Below are positions 54,101-64,000 of a DNA stretch of 64,000 nt, piece after piece. The DNA is taken from NCBI RefSeq assembly GCF_014898055.3, contig NW_023601212.1, forward strand, positions 55,726,329 to 55,790,328, read 5' to 3'. The notes under the pieces are model-generated. The model worked only from the letters and a program-made list of their open reading frames with translations, made no database searches and was not told where the DNA came from. The stretch comes from Talpa occidentalis. Its lineage: Eukaryota; Chordata; Mammalia; Eulipotyphla; Talpidae. Position numbers and translations under genes: made by a program. How positions within the stretch are numbered: the stretch's first letter is position 1; each line of letters begins with the position of its first letter.

Positions 54101-57100
54101 GAGTTTGGACAGATTAACCAATAGCCTTGTGACTATAAAATAAATTGGTAACAAAATTTTAGCACATAAAACCCAGCAATATGTAAAAATTATAGTACCT
54201 CATGACCAATTTGAGGTTAGCCCAGGAATGCATTAGTTTAACATAAAAAATACAGTCAATAGCATTCACCATATGAACAAATAAAAGAAGAAAAACCTTA
54301 TCATCTCAGTAGTTTTAGCTTATGACAAAACTCAAAATCCACTTATGATAAAATTCTGTTAATTAGAAAAAGAAGGAACAAGGATTTTAAAGTCATTATT
54401 ACAGCTTAAAGGAAAATGTGTTCACAGAGAATGTAAGAGGAAATCTTGGAAGAAAAATTAAAACTATAAAAAGGAATCAAATTAAGTCTCTAAGAACTAA
54501 AAAATCCAATACCTAAAGTAACTATAATCCAAGAAAAAGAGCATTAAGTCTTTCTAGTTTCTTAAATTTCAGTCTCAAATTTTTAACAAGCAGTATATAC
54601 GGTGCTTATGGTTATTATATCAATAGTACAATTAAAAAATCTGAAATAGATATCAAACAGAAATCTGAACTAGAAAAATTGATAATCTCTTGATTTTTAC
54701 TTGTGATTTTCAATTTCAATTTGAGAAGGCAAGTTAATTTACTAAACAAAATTATTAACAGCCTACATGATACTTAAAAGACACTGATACATGAAGTCAG
54801 AAAAAAACTAAAAATTGTTTGATCTTCATGTAGCAATCTAGAAAGAGGACTTCATAATCTTTAAGAGCTTTTTCTAGTGATACAGTTGTGTAACTATTTC
54901 ATCAGATTAATTCTACTCTAAAAAGGCCAAAAAGGGACCTTAAATATACTTGGCACAGTAAAGATAACACACTTCTTAAAATTTCAAGAATACTATGATC
55001 ATCATGGTACAGATTTTTCATATGAGCTTTATGTCACTAAACTCTATTATCACATACTTTCTAAAAATTTTATGGGTCAGAATTGAGAAATTTCAGATCC
55101 TCAGGGTAATATTTCTGAATCACTTAAAATTTATTCATGCTTATTGAAAACAAAGGGTCAAACACTAGAGAAGTGTCAAAGAATGTTCAGTAAAACTATA
55201 AATTATCTTTAGATCCAAAAGTGTGGAGAGAATTCATAAAACTATGAAATAACATGGGGCGTAAATGCAACATAGTAGTTGATGGCATGGACTCGGGGAT
55301 TAGAAACAAATGGGTTTAAATGTAGGGATTATTACCTTCTGCAGTGCATGATCTTAGACTAGTTAACTTTCATCTATAACATCTGTAAATGATCACAGGG
55401 TCTTTGTGTAAAGTAAGAAGATATTATTAGTCATATACACTGACACAACTCTTCAGAAAGGCATTTTGCCAACATTCCTAAACTATATTCTTAATGAGTC
55501 CTGTTAATAAAAGATTCTATAAGTTTGTTAAACTATTTCAGTGCTTCTCAATCTTTAGTATATGAAATAGACTGAGTTTTGAAAAAGGAAACTTAGTATT
55601 TAGCAATTCTAAAACTTATTTGACCATGATACCTATCTTTCACTAAGCATCTCAGAGATTAGTGTGTTCTACTGGAATCAAATTGCATAAACTGTAAATG
55701 GGCTGCAGAAAGAGCTGTAGAAGTGTTCATAACCCTTGATCCAACAGACCAATCCCTTGGCATTCTTGTAAGTAAATAGGAAAAAAAAACAAAGTCAATA
55801 AAAATGAAGACACTTTGTGCAGCATTTACAACAAAAATCAGATGTAGCCTCAATGCCCAGTGATGGAGGAAGATACCATTCAAAGATACATCAATATCAA
55901 AGACTGCTAGAATTGAGACTAGTCTCATGCAAATATTTGCTAAAATGAAAAGACAGATTCCAATGTTCTATTTAACAATATAAAAATGTATGTATATGGG
56001 CAAAGGCTTGCAAGAACAGTGAAAATGAAACAATTTAATGTTCAAGAGAATAGGACTAGGGTAACTTTTACTTTCTCTTTTACAGCATTGCATATACAAT
56101 AAATAAAAAGTGGTAGTGGGGAGGACAAGTGACACATGCACATAAAGTATAAAATGTATCCTAGGGGCCTCCCTGGTGTCGCAGGTGGTTGAGCGCTGCG
56201 CTGTGAAGCTGTCTGCAGCCTCTGCAGTGCTGGTTTGCTTGCCCGCTGGCCTTGGAGCAACCCACATGGCGAGCAGACCTCTCCTGTCTCGCCTGCTTCC
56301 CTCAGCAGTGTATTTATTCAGTCTGCCTGTTCTGTTCCCCACTCTGTCTCTGGTGAATCCTCTCAACCTCCCATGCATCTGGCCTGTAACCCCATTCTTG
56401 TATAAATAAAATAAATCTTAAAAAAAAAAAGAAAATGTATCCTAAATTTATACAGGCATATAAACAAATGACAATAAAATCTGAGGAAAAAAATAGCATC
56501 AGTAAGAAAGACAAAAAAGGTAAAGATTCTCAGTTAAAAACTATTTTAGAATGGTTATTTTTCATATTAAGTTTCCTGATGATAAATGATCTCTTAATTA
56601 CAGGACCATTCAAAGACTGTCAGCATGCAAAAGACGCTGGACATTCAGTCAGTGGAATTTATATGATTAAACCTGAAAACAGCAATGGACCAATGCAGTT
56701 ATGGTGTGAGAACAGTTTGGATCCCGGGGGTTGGACTGTTATTCAGAAGAGAACAGACGGCTCTGTCAACTTCTTCAGAAACTGGGAAAATTATAAGGTA
56801 AATCAGTGATTCAGATGTTCAGTAGTTGGTACAAAGACACTCTTGAAAGAGTAGCCATTCTATGCAATAAGTAATATGGCAGTTTAAAAAAAACTATCCA
56901 TATGTTTTTCATTATCTACATTTTATCAAAAAGATTCTCATTTTTGGCTTTAAAGTCAAAATTTAAGGTACCTTAAAATGTCCCCTTTCGGTCAGGATAA
57001 TTTATACATATATTTGATATTTTACAAAAATTAGCTCATTTCATTTTCTAAGATGGTAAATTTTTTTATGGTCACATTTGTACCCACAATCAAGTGTATT

Positions 57101-59367
57101 TAAACAACATTAAAAAAAATGACCCATTTGGGGGCTAATTACCTCTGATAATTATGCTACCAGGTCTTAAGTTGATGACACTAGACACTGGTTCTGTTGG
57201 GAAATAGTGTACATCTAGATTTTCACACAGGACCAGAATCATTGAATACCAGTTTTGAGAAGGGAAACAACTAGTCTTTGTTTATAATTCTAAATTTTAT
57301 CATGCTAATTTTATAAATGGTATAAATTTTCAATTTTACAATGCTAGGTGGCGAGATTTTATTTTCTAAATGATTACTCATTCAAAATTTATGCGGTAAC
57401 ATGGGATTATTCCCTTAGTTGACACTGTACTGGACAGTGAAAGTGAGACATTAATATATATTTATATCTATATAGATGTATGCCAGAAGTTTGGTAAATT
57501 TTTAAGTAACTAAGGAAATAAAAATCCTGCAACACAACCTCCTAGAAAAGGTGGGAGAGGGACCAAAGGATTATGGTAAAGGATTATGGGTATAATAACT
57601 TTGAAGATTACTATTTCATTTTATTTACTAATTTTGCTTAGAACTAAAGAAAATTTGTTCTAGAACAGATATTATTATGTTTATTAAATGATCACAATAC
57701 CAGATAGTCTTTTTGCTTGATTATGTTGGGGACAGTATCTAGACACTATAAGGGGAAAAAAATCTGGCTCTTTGTGTATGTATGAGGGAGATCAGGAACC
57801 CTTTCCAAGGAACTGAGTAGTTCACTGATTAGAGTTTGAAGCTAGCTATACAAATAAATACTGATAAATTAAGAAAAAGCAAATAAAGTGACTAAGTGGG
57901 GTTTTTAAAGATCAGGTGACTTATGGAAATTGAAGTTCACATTACCACTTTATGCTATATGATGTGTAAAACTTATCTATAAAAGAGTTTATCATCTCTA
58001 CCCTTATTTATACACTCAATGTTCTTTGTTAACAGAAAGGGTTTGGAAACATTGATGGAGAATACTGGCTCGGTCTGGAAAATATCTATAGGCTTAGCAA
58101 TCAAGACAATTATAAGTTGTTGATTGAGTTAGAAGATTGGAGTGATAAAAAAGTCTACGCAGAATATAGCAGCTTTCGTCTGGAACCTGAAAGTGAATTC
58201 TATAGACTGCGCTTGGGAACTTACCAGGGAAATGCAGGGGATTCTATGATGTGGCATAATGGTAAACAGTTCACCACATTGGACAGAGATAAAGATATGT
58301 ATGCAGGTGAGTAAAAAAAAAACTGATGGCTATCCTTTGCAGAATCCACACATTCCACATATTAAGTAGAATGCTGTTATTAAAGTATATGCCACTAAAA
58401 ACCTTGCCAGAAAGGTCATTATGGATTCAGTCAAAAGAATATAACCTCCTGAAAGGAACAGCTTTTAGGACCTTCTCTATAAGTCAAACTCATGTGTGAA
58501 GGTTCTGTTGTTCCAACTGTGGTTGGGGGTAAGAAACACCACAAAAATTAATTCATTTGGAAACAAAGCTCTCAACTGCCTAAATTCTGTAACTAACACG
58601 CCCTGCATAACCACTGCCTACCAGGCACTGTTGTAGGTGCCCATGGCACAGCAGTGAACAAAGTTACTATCCTTACTCTATAGGAGACAAAAATATCTGT
58701 CAGGAAGAGACAAGAATACTAAGAAAACTAAAACTGAGTAAGGAAATAGAAATGATGGGGAGTAGTGGGTGAAAGTAATATTTTATTTTACACTATCCTT
58801 TGCTACTTTGGGAATTCTATTCCCAACTGAATTTAACTTGGTTTTGCAACTCTGTACCTTTTCTTTCCAATCTCTTTCATTCTGTATCACACACAAAAAT
58901 TGCTTGTATTTTATTTACCTTGCTCTTTAGAAAAGCAAATCACTTTTTAAAAGGAATGCTAAGCAGATAAAGGGCAAGATAAAAAAAAAGGCAATTCAAG
59001 TGATCTTTCAAGTAATTGAAATCTAAACAACAACAAATGAAGAAATAAAACTAGTAAGATAAGGGTGACTGAAATCAGAAAAACTCAAAATGTTGCAAAG
59101 GTTGACTATGTTTTTGATGGTTTATATAGTACCACACTTAGAATAAGCATTTATTTTGATATCTATTTTTTCCTCAAAGGAAACTGTGCCCACTTTCACA
59201 AAGGAGGCTGGTGGTACAATGCCTGTGCGCATTCCAACCTAAATGGAGTGTGGTACAGAGGAGGCCATTACAGAAGCAAGTACCAGGATGGAATTTTTTG
59301 GGCTGAATACAGAGGCGGGTCATATTCTTTGAAAGCAGTTCAGATGATGATCAAGCCTATTGACTGA
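45228..59367 (+). CDS. ANGPTL1: ANGPTL1, angiopoietin-like 1, complete coding region
   Basis: This gene encodes a secreted angiopoietin-related glycoprotein (angioarrestin) that acts on vascular endothelium. Four coding exons, 45228-46050, 56604-56797, 58036-58306 and 59180-59367, join in frame to 491 residues, the length I recall for human. Residues 1-23 are a signal peptide (MKVFIWTLTVLFFLLMDTG). Residues about 75-205 form the coiled coil (LKDVLSRQKREIDVLQ, ENKILNVTTEML). Sequons are at N160 and N188. A Pro-rich hinge covers about 210-270. The fibrinogen-like domain fills 275-491 (FKDC, GGWTVIQKRTDGSVNFFRNW, GLENIYRLSNQDNYKLLIEL, HKGGWWYNACAHSNLNGVWY), with four domain cysteines. The start ATG has A at -3. 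An upstream in-frame ATG at 45159 lies in the presumed polypyrimidine tract and was not used. The gene lies on the opposite strand inside a RALGPS2 intron. Confidence 0.97.
47511..47531. repeat. (TA)n microsatellite
   Basis: About ten TA units. Confidence 0.95.
48111..48152. repeat. (TA)n(CA)n microsatellite
   Basis: About ten TA units run directly into about ten CA units. Confidence 0.95.
48215..48362 (+). repeat. MIR
   Basis: 'gtagttaagaggacagagac' , 'aatagggataataatagtac' and 'agaacagtgcctggctc' follow the MIR consensus in order. Confidence 0.75.
48970..49249 (-). repeat. tRNA-derived SINE (subfamily A)
   Basis: The inverted element ends in 'accaccagggaggccc'. Perfect direct repeats TGGTTCACTTGATAT lie at 48955-48969 and 49250-49264. 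Confidence 0.92.
49600..49790 (-). repeat. LINE-1 3'-UTR fragment
   Basis: 'aaatcaaagtaatgttggtttacaac' and 'agtatagcacacccaccacc' resemble the inverted 3' UTR also seen at 3110-3260 ('gatttacaac', 'ccatagcccacccacta'). Confidence 0.45.
50335..50465 (+). repeat. Possible MIR-type fragment
   Basis: 'tctctgttttctcattgtac' followed by 'ccaatatccctttcagtttt' and 'aatattctgtgaac' matches the MIR core and 3' part loosely. Confidence 0.4.
50725..51000 (+). repeat. Old LINE-1 3' end
   Basis: Sequence such as 'caagccagtcacaaaaggtc', 'acttacatgaagtacctaga' and 'aaactgtacacttagttaca' is the 3' end of an old LINE-1 family. Confidence 0.7.
54165..54480 (+). repeat. LINE-1 ORF2 fragment
   Basis: 'cccaggaatgcattagttta', 'accttatcatctcagtag' and 'atccacttatgataaaattc' correspond to the reverse-transcriptase region of LINE-1, badly decayed. 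Confidence 0.6.
55268..55430 (+). repeat. MIR
   Basis: 'gtagttgatggcatggactc' through 'atctgtaaatgatcacaggg' follows the MIR 5' and core order. Confidence 0.6.
56164..56431 (+). repeat. tRNA-derived SINE (subfamily A) next to ANGPTL1 exon 2
   Basis: It is a complete sense-oriented copy with perfect direct repeats AAAATGTATCCTA at 56151-56163 and 56432-56444. It ends 172 bp upstream of the fibrinogen-domain exon. Confidence 0.93.
56604..56797 (+). CDS. ANGPTL1: ANGPTL1 coding exon 2: start of fibrinogen-like domain
   Basis: This 194-bp exon follows acceptor TTACAG and ends before GTAAAT. It reads GPFKDCQHAKDAGHSVSG and later NSNGPMQLWCENSLDPGG. The first disulfide pair (FKDC and LWC) is present. 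Confidence 0.96.
56798..58035 (+). other. ANGPTL1 intron
   Basis: This intron is 1.24 kb with GTAAAT and AACAG ends. It is AT-rich and no repeat is recognised. Confidence 0.93.
58036..58306 (+). CDS. ANGPTL1: ANGPTL1 coding exon 3: fibrinogen-like domain middle
   Basis: This 271-bp exon follows acceptor AACAG and ends before GTGAGT. It reads KGFGNIDGEYWLGLENIY and ends FTTLDRDKDMYAG. It holds the region equivalent to the fibrinogen calcium loop (DRDKD). Confidence 0.96.
58307..59179 (+). other. ANGPTL1 last intron
   Basis: This intron is 0.87 kb with GTGAGT and CAAAG ends. Near 58610-58720 an old-repeat phrase ('caggcactgttgtaggtgcc') occurs. Confidence 0.93.
59180..59367 (+). CDS. ANGPTL1: ANGPTL1 coding exon 4: end of fibrinogen-like domain
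   Basis: This is the 188-bp coding part after acceptor CAAAG. It reads NCAHFHKGGWWYNACAHSNL and ends QMMIKPID with TGA at 59365-59367. The second disulfide pair (NC and NAC) is present. Confidence 0.96.
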
Positions 59368-59875
59368 AAAGGGACAGTCTCCAATTTAAATGACACAGAA
59401 CTCTTCATTTTTCAGTTTCTAAATATGTAAATGTCACATGTATATTACTTTACACAATTTATTTCTACAGATAGTCTTTACAATGAATTTTACCAAAACT
59501 ACAAAAGGGGATTTATGAATGCCATTTCATGTTTCCTTAATATACTACAGATGATTATTTGTATCCATAATCTTAGTGTACAAATCGTACTGAAGAAATA
59601 CAGCAGTTTGTTTTCTAAAATGTAAATACTTGACACAATGTAAAACAAATCTTAGCTTTATTTTAAATCAGAATTGAATATTTGTTCAAGATCCTTAAAA
59701 ACTTATTTAAAAAACTTTGAGACCACTCTAACTCCCAATGGAAAAATAATTTTAAGATTTTAGCCAAGTAAGCATTTTATTTATAAAAACATTGACAAGA
59801 AATTAGAGAAAACTCTAGTTTTGCCAATAGAAAATATATCTTGCATTGAATAAAAGTTATTTCAAATTGAATGTG
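59368..59875 (+). other. ANGPTL1: ANGPTL1 3' UTR (proposed)
   Basis: AT-rich sequence runs from the stop codon to about 20 bases past the AATAAA at 59849-59854. No repeat interrupts it. Longer forms cannot be excluded. Confidence 0.55.
59849..59854 (+). terminator. ANGPTL1 poly(A) signal AATAAA
   Basis: A canonical hexamer 482 bp past the stop codon, followed within 30 bp by the TGTGTGCATTTT downstream element type. Confidence 0.55.
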
Positions 59876-60215
59876 TGCATTTTACATGAATGATTAAATT
59901 TGAGTTCTTCAAATGAATTTCTCAGTATTATCTTCATATAATTTGCTGAACACTAAAATCTGTATTAATATAAGTTATGTCAACAAAATGCTGATATTAC
60001 AAAAATGCAGACTATTTAGTGAGCAAATGGTTTTACAAATTTGAATCATAATTCTAGGCTCATTTATTAATACTTACCCTCCTAATGTACTGATCCTTAC
60101 TACTTGGGGAAAAAAATACCTGCCTTTCAAGTCAGAAAGCTTGCAGCTTTACAAGCATTACTGTATACTTATGAGTTGGGACTAAAACAACTGACATTCC
60201 ACTGGATGTTTTCTT

Positions 60216-60484
60216 TTTTTCTTTTTAAGATTTATTAATTTATGCATACAAGAGCTGGGGTACAGGGCAGAGATGCGGGGTGGTGAGAGGATTCACCAGA
60301 GACAGAGTGGGGAACAGAAAAGGCAGACTGACTGAAATAGCTGAAGGGAGCAGTGGGCGAGACAGGAGAGGTGTGCTTCGCCATATGGGTTGCTCCCTGG
60401 CGGGCCGGGGATTGAACTCGTGCTGCAGAGGCTGTGGATTGTTTCATAGTGCAGTACTTAACCTCTTGTGCCACCAGGGAGGCC
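60216..60484 (-). repeat. tRNA-derived SINE (subfamily A)
   Basis: The inverted element ends in 'gtgccaccagggaggccc'. Direct repeats CTGGATGTTTTCTT (60202-60215) and CTGGTTGTTTTCTT (60485-60498) differ at one base. Confidence 0.9.
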
Positions 60485-60498
60485 CTGGTTGTTTTCTT

Positions 60499-61170
60499 AA
60501 TACTGAGATTCAAATGCTTCAGGGCAGAATCCACAGGGTTTTGGGTAGTCCAAATTGCTAATTCTATTTTAGCAAGCAGCAAAAGTGTATGTGTCCTTTA
60601 TTCATTTTTTGCAACTAACAACTTTATTACTAACCTTCTGGAACAATTCCTCTCCAGAAACATGTTTTCTGCTTAGGCCTGACCTAATTCATTTGTGAAA
60701 CTAAAATTTTAGAGAAATCTCATGAGATGTTTGCTTGTACAAAAAGAAAATTCAAGCAGAACTAAAAAGGTGTGAGGCAAATGATCAGTAAGAAATGCTC
60801 AATTTGAAGAGAATTGTTTGAACCTCTAGTCCAGCAAGATGACCAATATTTTCCCTCTATCACATTTCAAAATACAATTTTGGATGAAAGAAAGTAAGAG
60901 AGTATCAAAATCTTACTGTGCTATTGTTTTTTGTTTTATGTATGATCATCTCAAAATGGTTTAGAAGTCCTTCCCCATCACCCTAGAACCAAAAGACTTC
61001 AATTGTAAGATTTCTGGGATGAATTAGGCTTGTCATTGTTATATCACATTCTAACTGAATACAACTTTAAGGCATTCCACGTAAAAACAGAACTAAAGCA
61101 TTTTACTTAGACATCTAAAACCTATAGAAGACAAGTATGATAGAATTTTCATAGAAGAATAGTAATATTA
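60499..61170. other. AT-rich intronic spacer
   Basis: No gene or repeat recognised. Confidence 0.6.
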
Positions 61171-61185
61171 AAACCAGAATAATAT

Positions 61186-61461
61186 GGGGCCTCCCTGGTG
61201 GCACAAGGGGTTGAGACGCAACCTATGAAGCTGTCCGCAGCCACTGCGGCACTAGTTCGATCCCTGGTTGGCCAGGGAGACATGACACAGCAGACCTCTC
61301 CTGTCTCGCCTGCTGCTCCCCTCAGCAGTGTACTTCAGTCAATTTGCCTGTTCTGTTCCCCACTCTGTCTCTGGTGAATCCTCTCACCCCCCAGACCTCA
61401 GACCTGTACCCCAGTTCTTGTATGCATAGATAAATAAATCTTAAAAAAAAAAAAAACAACA
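61186..61461 (+). repeat. tRNA-derived SINE (subfamily A)
   Basis: This complete copy runs from GGGGCCTCCCTGGTGGCACA to an A-rich tail. Direct repeats are imperfect: AAACCAGAATAATAT (61171-61185) and AACCCAGAATATTAT (61462-61476). Confidence 0.88.
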
Positions 61462-61664
61462 AACCCAGAATATTATGAAAGTAAACAAATGCACTAGCAA
61501 AGGCTAAATGCTAAACGACCTTGGCCATCACCATTCTGCTTTCCTTCAAGGAGATGATATTCTAGCTCTGGGATCCTGGGAAGCCTAATAGTAGCAAGCA
61601 ACTGTGTTCCCAGTGAGCAGGGAGAAGGTAACAGGTGGCGTTAAATGATGGCTGAGGGTAACTT

Positions 61665-61937
61665 TTTTTTTTCAAGATTTATTTATGCATATAAGAACTG
61701 GGATGTAGGCAAGAGGTGTGGGCGGTGGGTGGGAGGAGAGGATTCACCAGAGACAGAGTGGGGAGCAGAACAGGCAGTTCGACTGAAATACACTGCTGAG
61801 GGGAGCAGTGGGCGAGACAGGAGAGGTCTTCTGCGCCATGTGGGTCAGCTCCCTGGCCAAGGATCCAACTCATGCTGGAGTGGCTGGGATAGCTTAATAG
61901 CACTGAGACTTAACTCCTTGCACCACCAGGGAGGCCA
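61665..61937 (-). repeat. tRNA-derived SINE (subfamily A)
   Basis: The inverted element ends in 'caccaccagggaggcca'. Perfect direct repeats CTGAGGGTAACTT lie at 61652-61664 and 61938-61950. Confidence 0.92.
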
Positions 61938-61984
61938 CTGAGGGTAACTTCTAAAATCAGAGGCGAGCTCGCTGGGGTTTGTGG

Positions 61985-62145
61985 CCCAACCATCAGCTTA
62001 GATAATTTATATACTCCTGCCTCGGTTTTCTTATCTATAAAATGAGGATAACAGCACCTCATTCATGTGGCTAATGTGAAAATAAAAAAAAGGGAGTGCA
62101 TACAGTAAAACATAAAGAATAATGCTTGACATCAGGAAGGATTTG
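61985..62145 (+). repeat. MIR
   Basis: 'cctgcctcggttttcttatc' and 'ataaaatgaggataacagca' are the MIR core; the 3' part 'gaataatgcttgacatcagg' follows. Confidence 0.65.
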
Positions 62146-62615
62146 GTAGACTTTAGTTACCTGATTACTACTATTCATCTATATATTTTCTGCATTACCT
62201 ATTATTGTGCCTTGCATAGAGTAGGTGATCAATACATGTGTTAAAAGAAATAATATCCACATCTTCAGGCATAAACTCATGTTGATTCATCATCTTCATT
62301 GGCAAATCTAATAGAGCTACTTGGGCTATTATGGCAGGTATTTATGAGATAGGCCCATAAGAAAAGAAAAAGAAAAATTAACGCAAGGACAGCCATCATG
62401 AGCATTTCATAAAGAACTTGTGTGTGATTAGATATGTCACTTCTGTGGCAGATAAGGCCAAAAGTTAGGTACTTTTTGCAGGTTACCTAGGCATAAGGAC
62501 AAGGTTGTTTTACCTTCATTGAGACCGAGTTATAATCTAGGAACTGGTTTACAGAAGTATTATGTTGCTATTTTTTTTTAATGAAATCAAGCTTCTTAAA
62601 AATATTATTAGTATA

Positions 62616-62934
62616 GGGCCTCGCCGGTGGCGTTGCGGTTGAGCGCTGGGTTGCAAAGCTGCCCGCAGCCTCTGCACGGCCGGTTCGATCCCCGGATGCT
62701 CCCTGGCCACCTGAGGAGGGTCCCACATGGTGTACAGACCTCTCCTGCCGCCCGCTGCTCCCCTCAGCAGTGTACTTCGGTCCTTCTGCCTGTTCTGTTC
62801 CCCGCTCTGGCTCTGGTGAATTCTCTCACTCTCCCGCACTTCTGACTGTACCCAGTGCTTGTATAAATAAATAAATAAATAAACAAACAAACAAACAAAT
62901 AAATAAATAAATCTTTAAAAAAAAAAAGTATTAA
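62616..62934 (+). repeat. tRNA-derived SINE (subfamily B)
   Basis: This complete copy has the B marker 'gagcgctgggttgcaaagct' and a long (AAAT)n(AAAC)n tail at 62862-62910. Direct repeats AAAAATATTATTAGTATA (62598-62615) and AAAAATATTCTTAGTATA (62935-62952) differ at one base. Confidence 0.92.
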
Positions 62935-63041
62935 AAAAATATTCTTAGTATAGCAAGTATAGAAGCTTTCTATTCTGTACTCAATGGGAAGCCAACAATA
63001 CTAGGAAACTTGGCGTGCACTTTAAAAATTCTGAGATTTTA

Positions 63042-63095
63042 TGGCCTGTACCCTGGTTCTTGAATAAATAAATAAATTCATGAATGCATGAAAAA
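63042..63095 (+). repeat. Very short 5'-truncated SINE copy
   Basis: Only the SINE 3' end is present ('ggcctgtaccctggttcttg' and an AAATAAATAAATTCATG tail). It is flanked by AAAAATTCTGAGATTTTA (63024-63041) and AAAAATTCTGACATTTTA (63096-63113), one base apart. Confidence 0.85.
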
Positions 63096-63113
63096 AAAAA
63101 TTCTGACATTTTA

Positions 63114-64000
63114 GGTGATGCCAACAGTAGACACCACCTTGAAATTAAGTATCTCCAAGTAAATATAGTTATCTTCAGGGTCCAAGCCAGGTAGAGTAGA
63201 AAGATCAGATTTTCAGTCAAATGTTCACTTACTTGATGAGTCATGATATGAGAGCGGTAATTCTTCTAGTATTCTACTTTTAGAACTCCTATTGGTAGTA
63301 ATATAACAAGCTTGTAAAAACGTGCAATTATGAAATTGTTTTAAATTACTTGCAAGTCTGCACTAATACAATGTGATTTTTATATATTTAAATTGATCTG
63401 GTAACTTAAAGATTATTACACTCTAGCAAGTTGTTAGGGTGTTACTTCTATGAAAGATAACCAGTTAAGATAGGAATGATTTCACTTAAAATGCCAATGA
63501 CCATCCCCTCAAGAAGTCATCTAATGTAAGTTCAGTTTTTAGTTTTATTAGCTATTATGTTGTATTTCCATAGATAATTATAGGAAAGTTTGAAAAATAA
63601 ACCGAGAATTTTAATCTAAATAGAGTCCTAAAATGTGATATATTAACATAATATTAATTATATACATTATAATAATTATATAATAACTACATACCAATCA
63701 CATATTCTAAATTAATATGTAATCCTTTCCTTGAACTATAAATGAAAGTTACGATGCATATCTTCATAGCAAGGTTATCTTCATAACCTTATCTCAATTT
63801 CTTTATTTGTAAAACATGAATATATAATTCTACCACTTACCTGATAAAATATTAATAGTTAGATAACTTATGTAAAGCATACAGGGTAGGGAATATATAG
63901 AATTAAATGCTAAATACACAATGATTATTAAAATTTTTAGTATTATCTTCCTGTTAAGTTTTGCTTAAAAATTACAAAACAAATTACTGAAATATGAGCA
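63114..64000. other. AT-rich intronic end of window with MIR trace
   Basis: At 63780-63895 'tatctcaatttctttatttg' and 'taaaacatgaatatataatt' resemble a MIR core. Nothing else recognised. Confidence 0.45.

Larger units (their letters stand above)
46051..56603 (+). other. ANGPTL1 large intron between the coiled-coil exon and the fibrinogen domain
   Basis: The intron is 10.5 kb with GTGAGT and TTACAG ends. It carries TA and CA microsatellites, two MIRs, LINE-1 pieces and two young SINEs, listed separately. The stretches 46051-47500 and 51010-54160 show nothing recognised. Confidence 0.9.
35859..64000 (-). other. Large RALGPS2 intron that hosts ANGPTL1
   Basis: No further RALGPS2 exon is visible from 35859 to the window end; I looked for the RasGEF exon expected before GIYLSDL. 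ANGPTL1 lies inside on the opposite strand, as I recall for human chromosome 1q25. The stretch 35859-37800 holds a MIR fragment and otherwise nothing recognised. Confidence 0.8.

Overview
The window is a piece of a placental mammal genome. It is AT-rich and intron-dominated, with canonical GT-AG exons and many retroposons (LINE-1, MIR and a lineage-specific tRNA-derived SINE). The young SINE opens with a tRNA-like head (GGCCTCCC-TGGTGGCGCA), has a body ending near CAGCAGTGTA and GTTCTTGTATAAATAAA, and has an A-rich tail. From memory it resembles SINEs of rhinolophoid (horseshoe-type) bats. That assignment is tentative, and a laurasiatherian mammal is the safer statement.

Two protein-coding genes can be reconstructed. 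On the minus strand, positions 35858 down to 3027 hold the last twelve coding exons of RALGPS2 (Ral GEF with PH domain and SH3-binding motif 2). They encode the end of the RasGEF domain, the proline-rich linker, the PH domain and the stop codon. All exon phases join without a frameshift. The 3' UTR probably fills most of positions 1-3026. The earlier RALGPS2 exons lie beyond 64000.

On the plus strand, inside the large RALGPS2 intron that starts at 35859, sits the complete coding region of ANGPTL1 (angiopoietin-like 1). It has four coding exons between 45228 and 59367 and encodes 491 residues: signal peptide, coiled coil and fibrinogen-like domain. A GC-richer stretch near 40560-41130 is a candidate promoter and non-coding first exon. 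A poly(A) signal lies at 59849.

The rest is intron and intergenic-type sequence. Positions 8222-15245 hold a long old LINE-1, interrupted by a younger truncated LINE-1 and by two SINEs nested one in the other. Positions 37800-40015 hold two LINE-1 3' ends in tandem. Thirteen near-complete copies of the young SINE and one very short 5'-truncated copy are scattered through the window, most with recognisable target-site duplications. Four copies of alternating orientation, plus the short one, cluster at 60.2-63.1 kb. A 27-bp piece of U6 snRNA flanked by perfect 14-bp direct repeats lies at 22.97 kb. I see no prokaryotic features, CRISPR array, intact functional RNA gene, endogenous retrovirus or convincing new biological system. 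The most notable points are the nested opposite-strand gene pair, the in-frame RALGPS2 cassette exon, and several clean retroposition scars.
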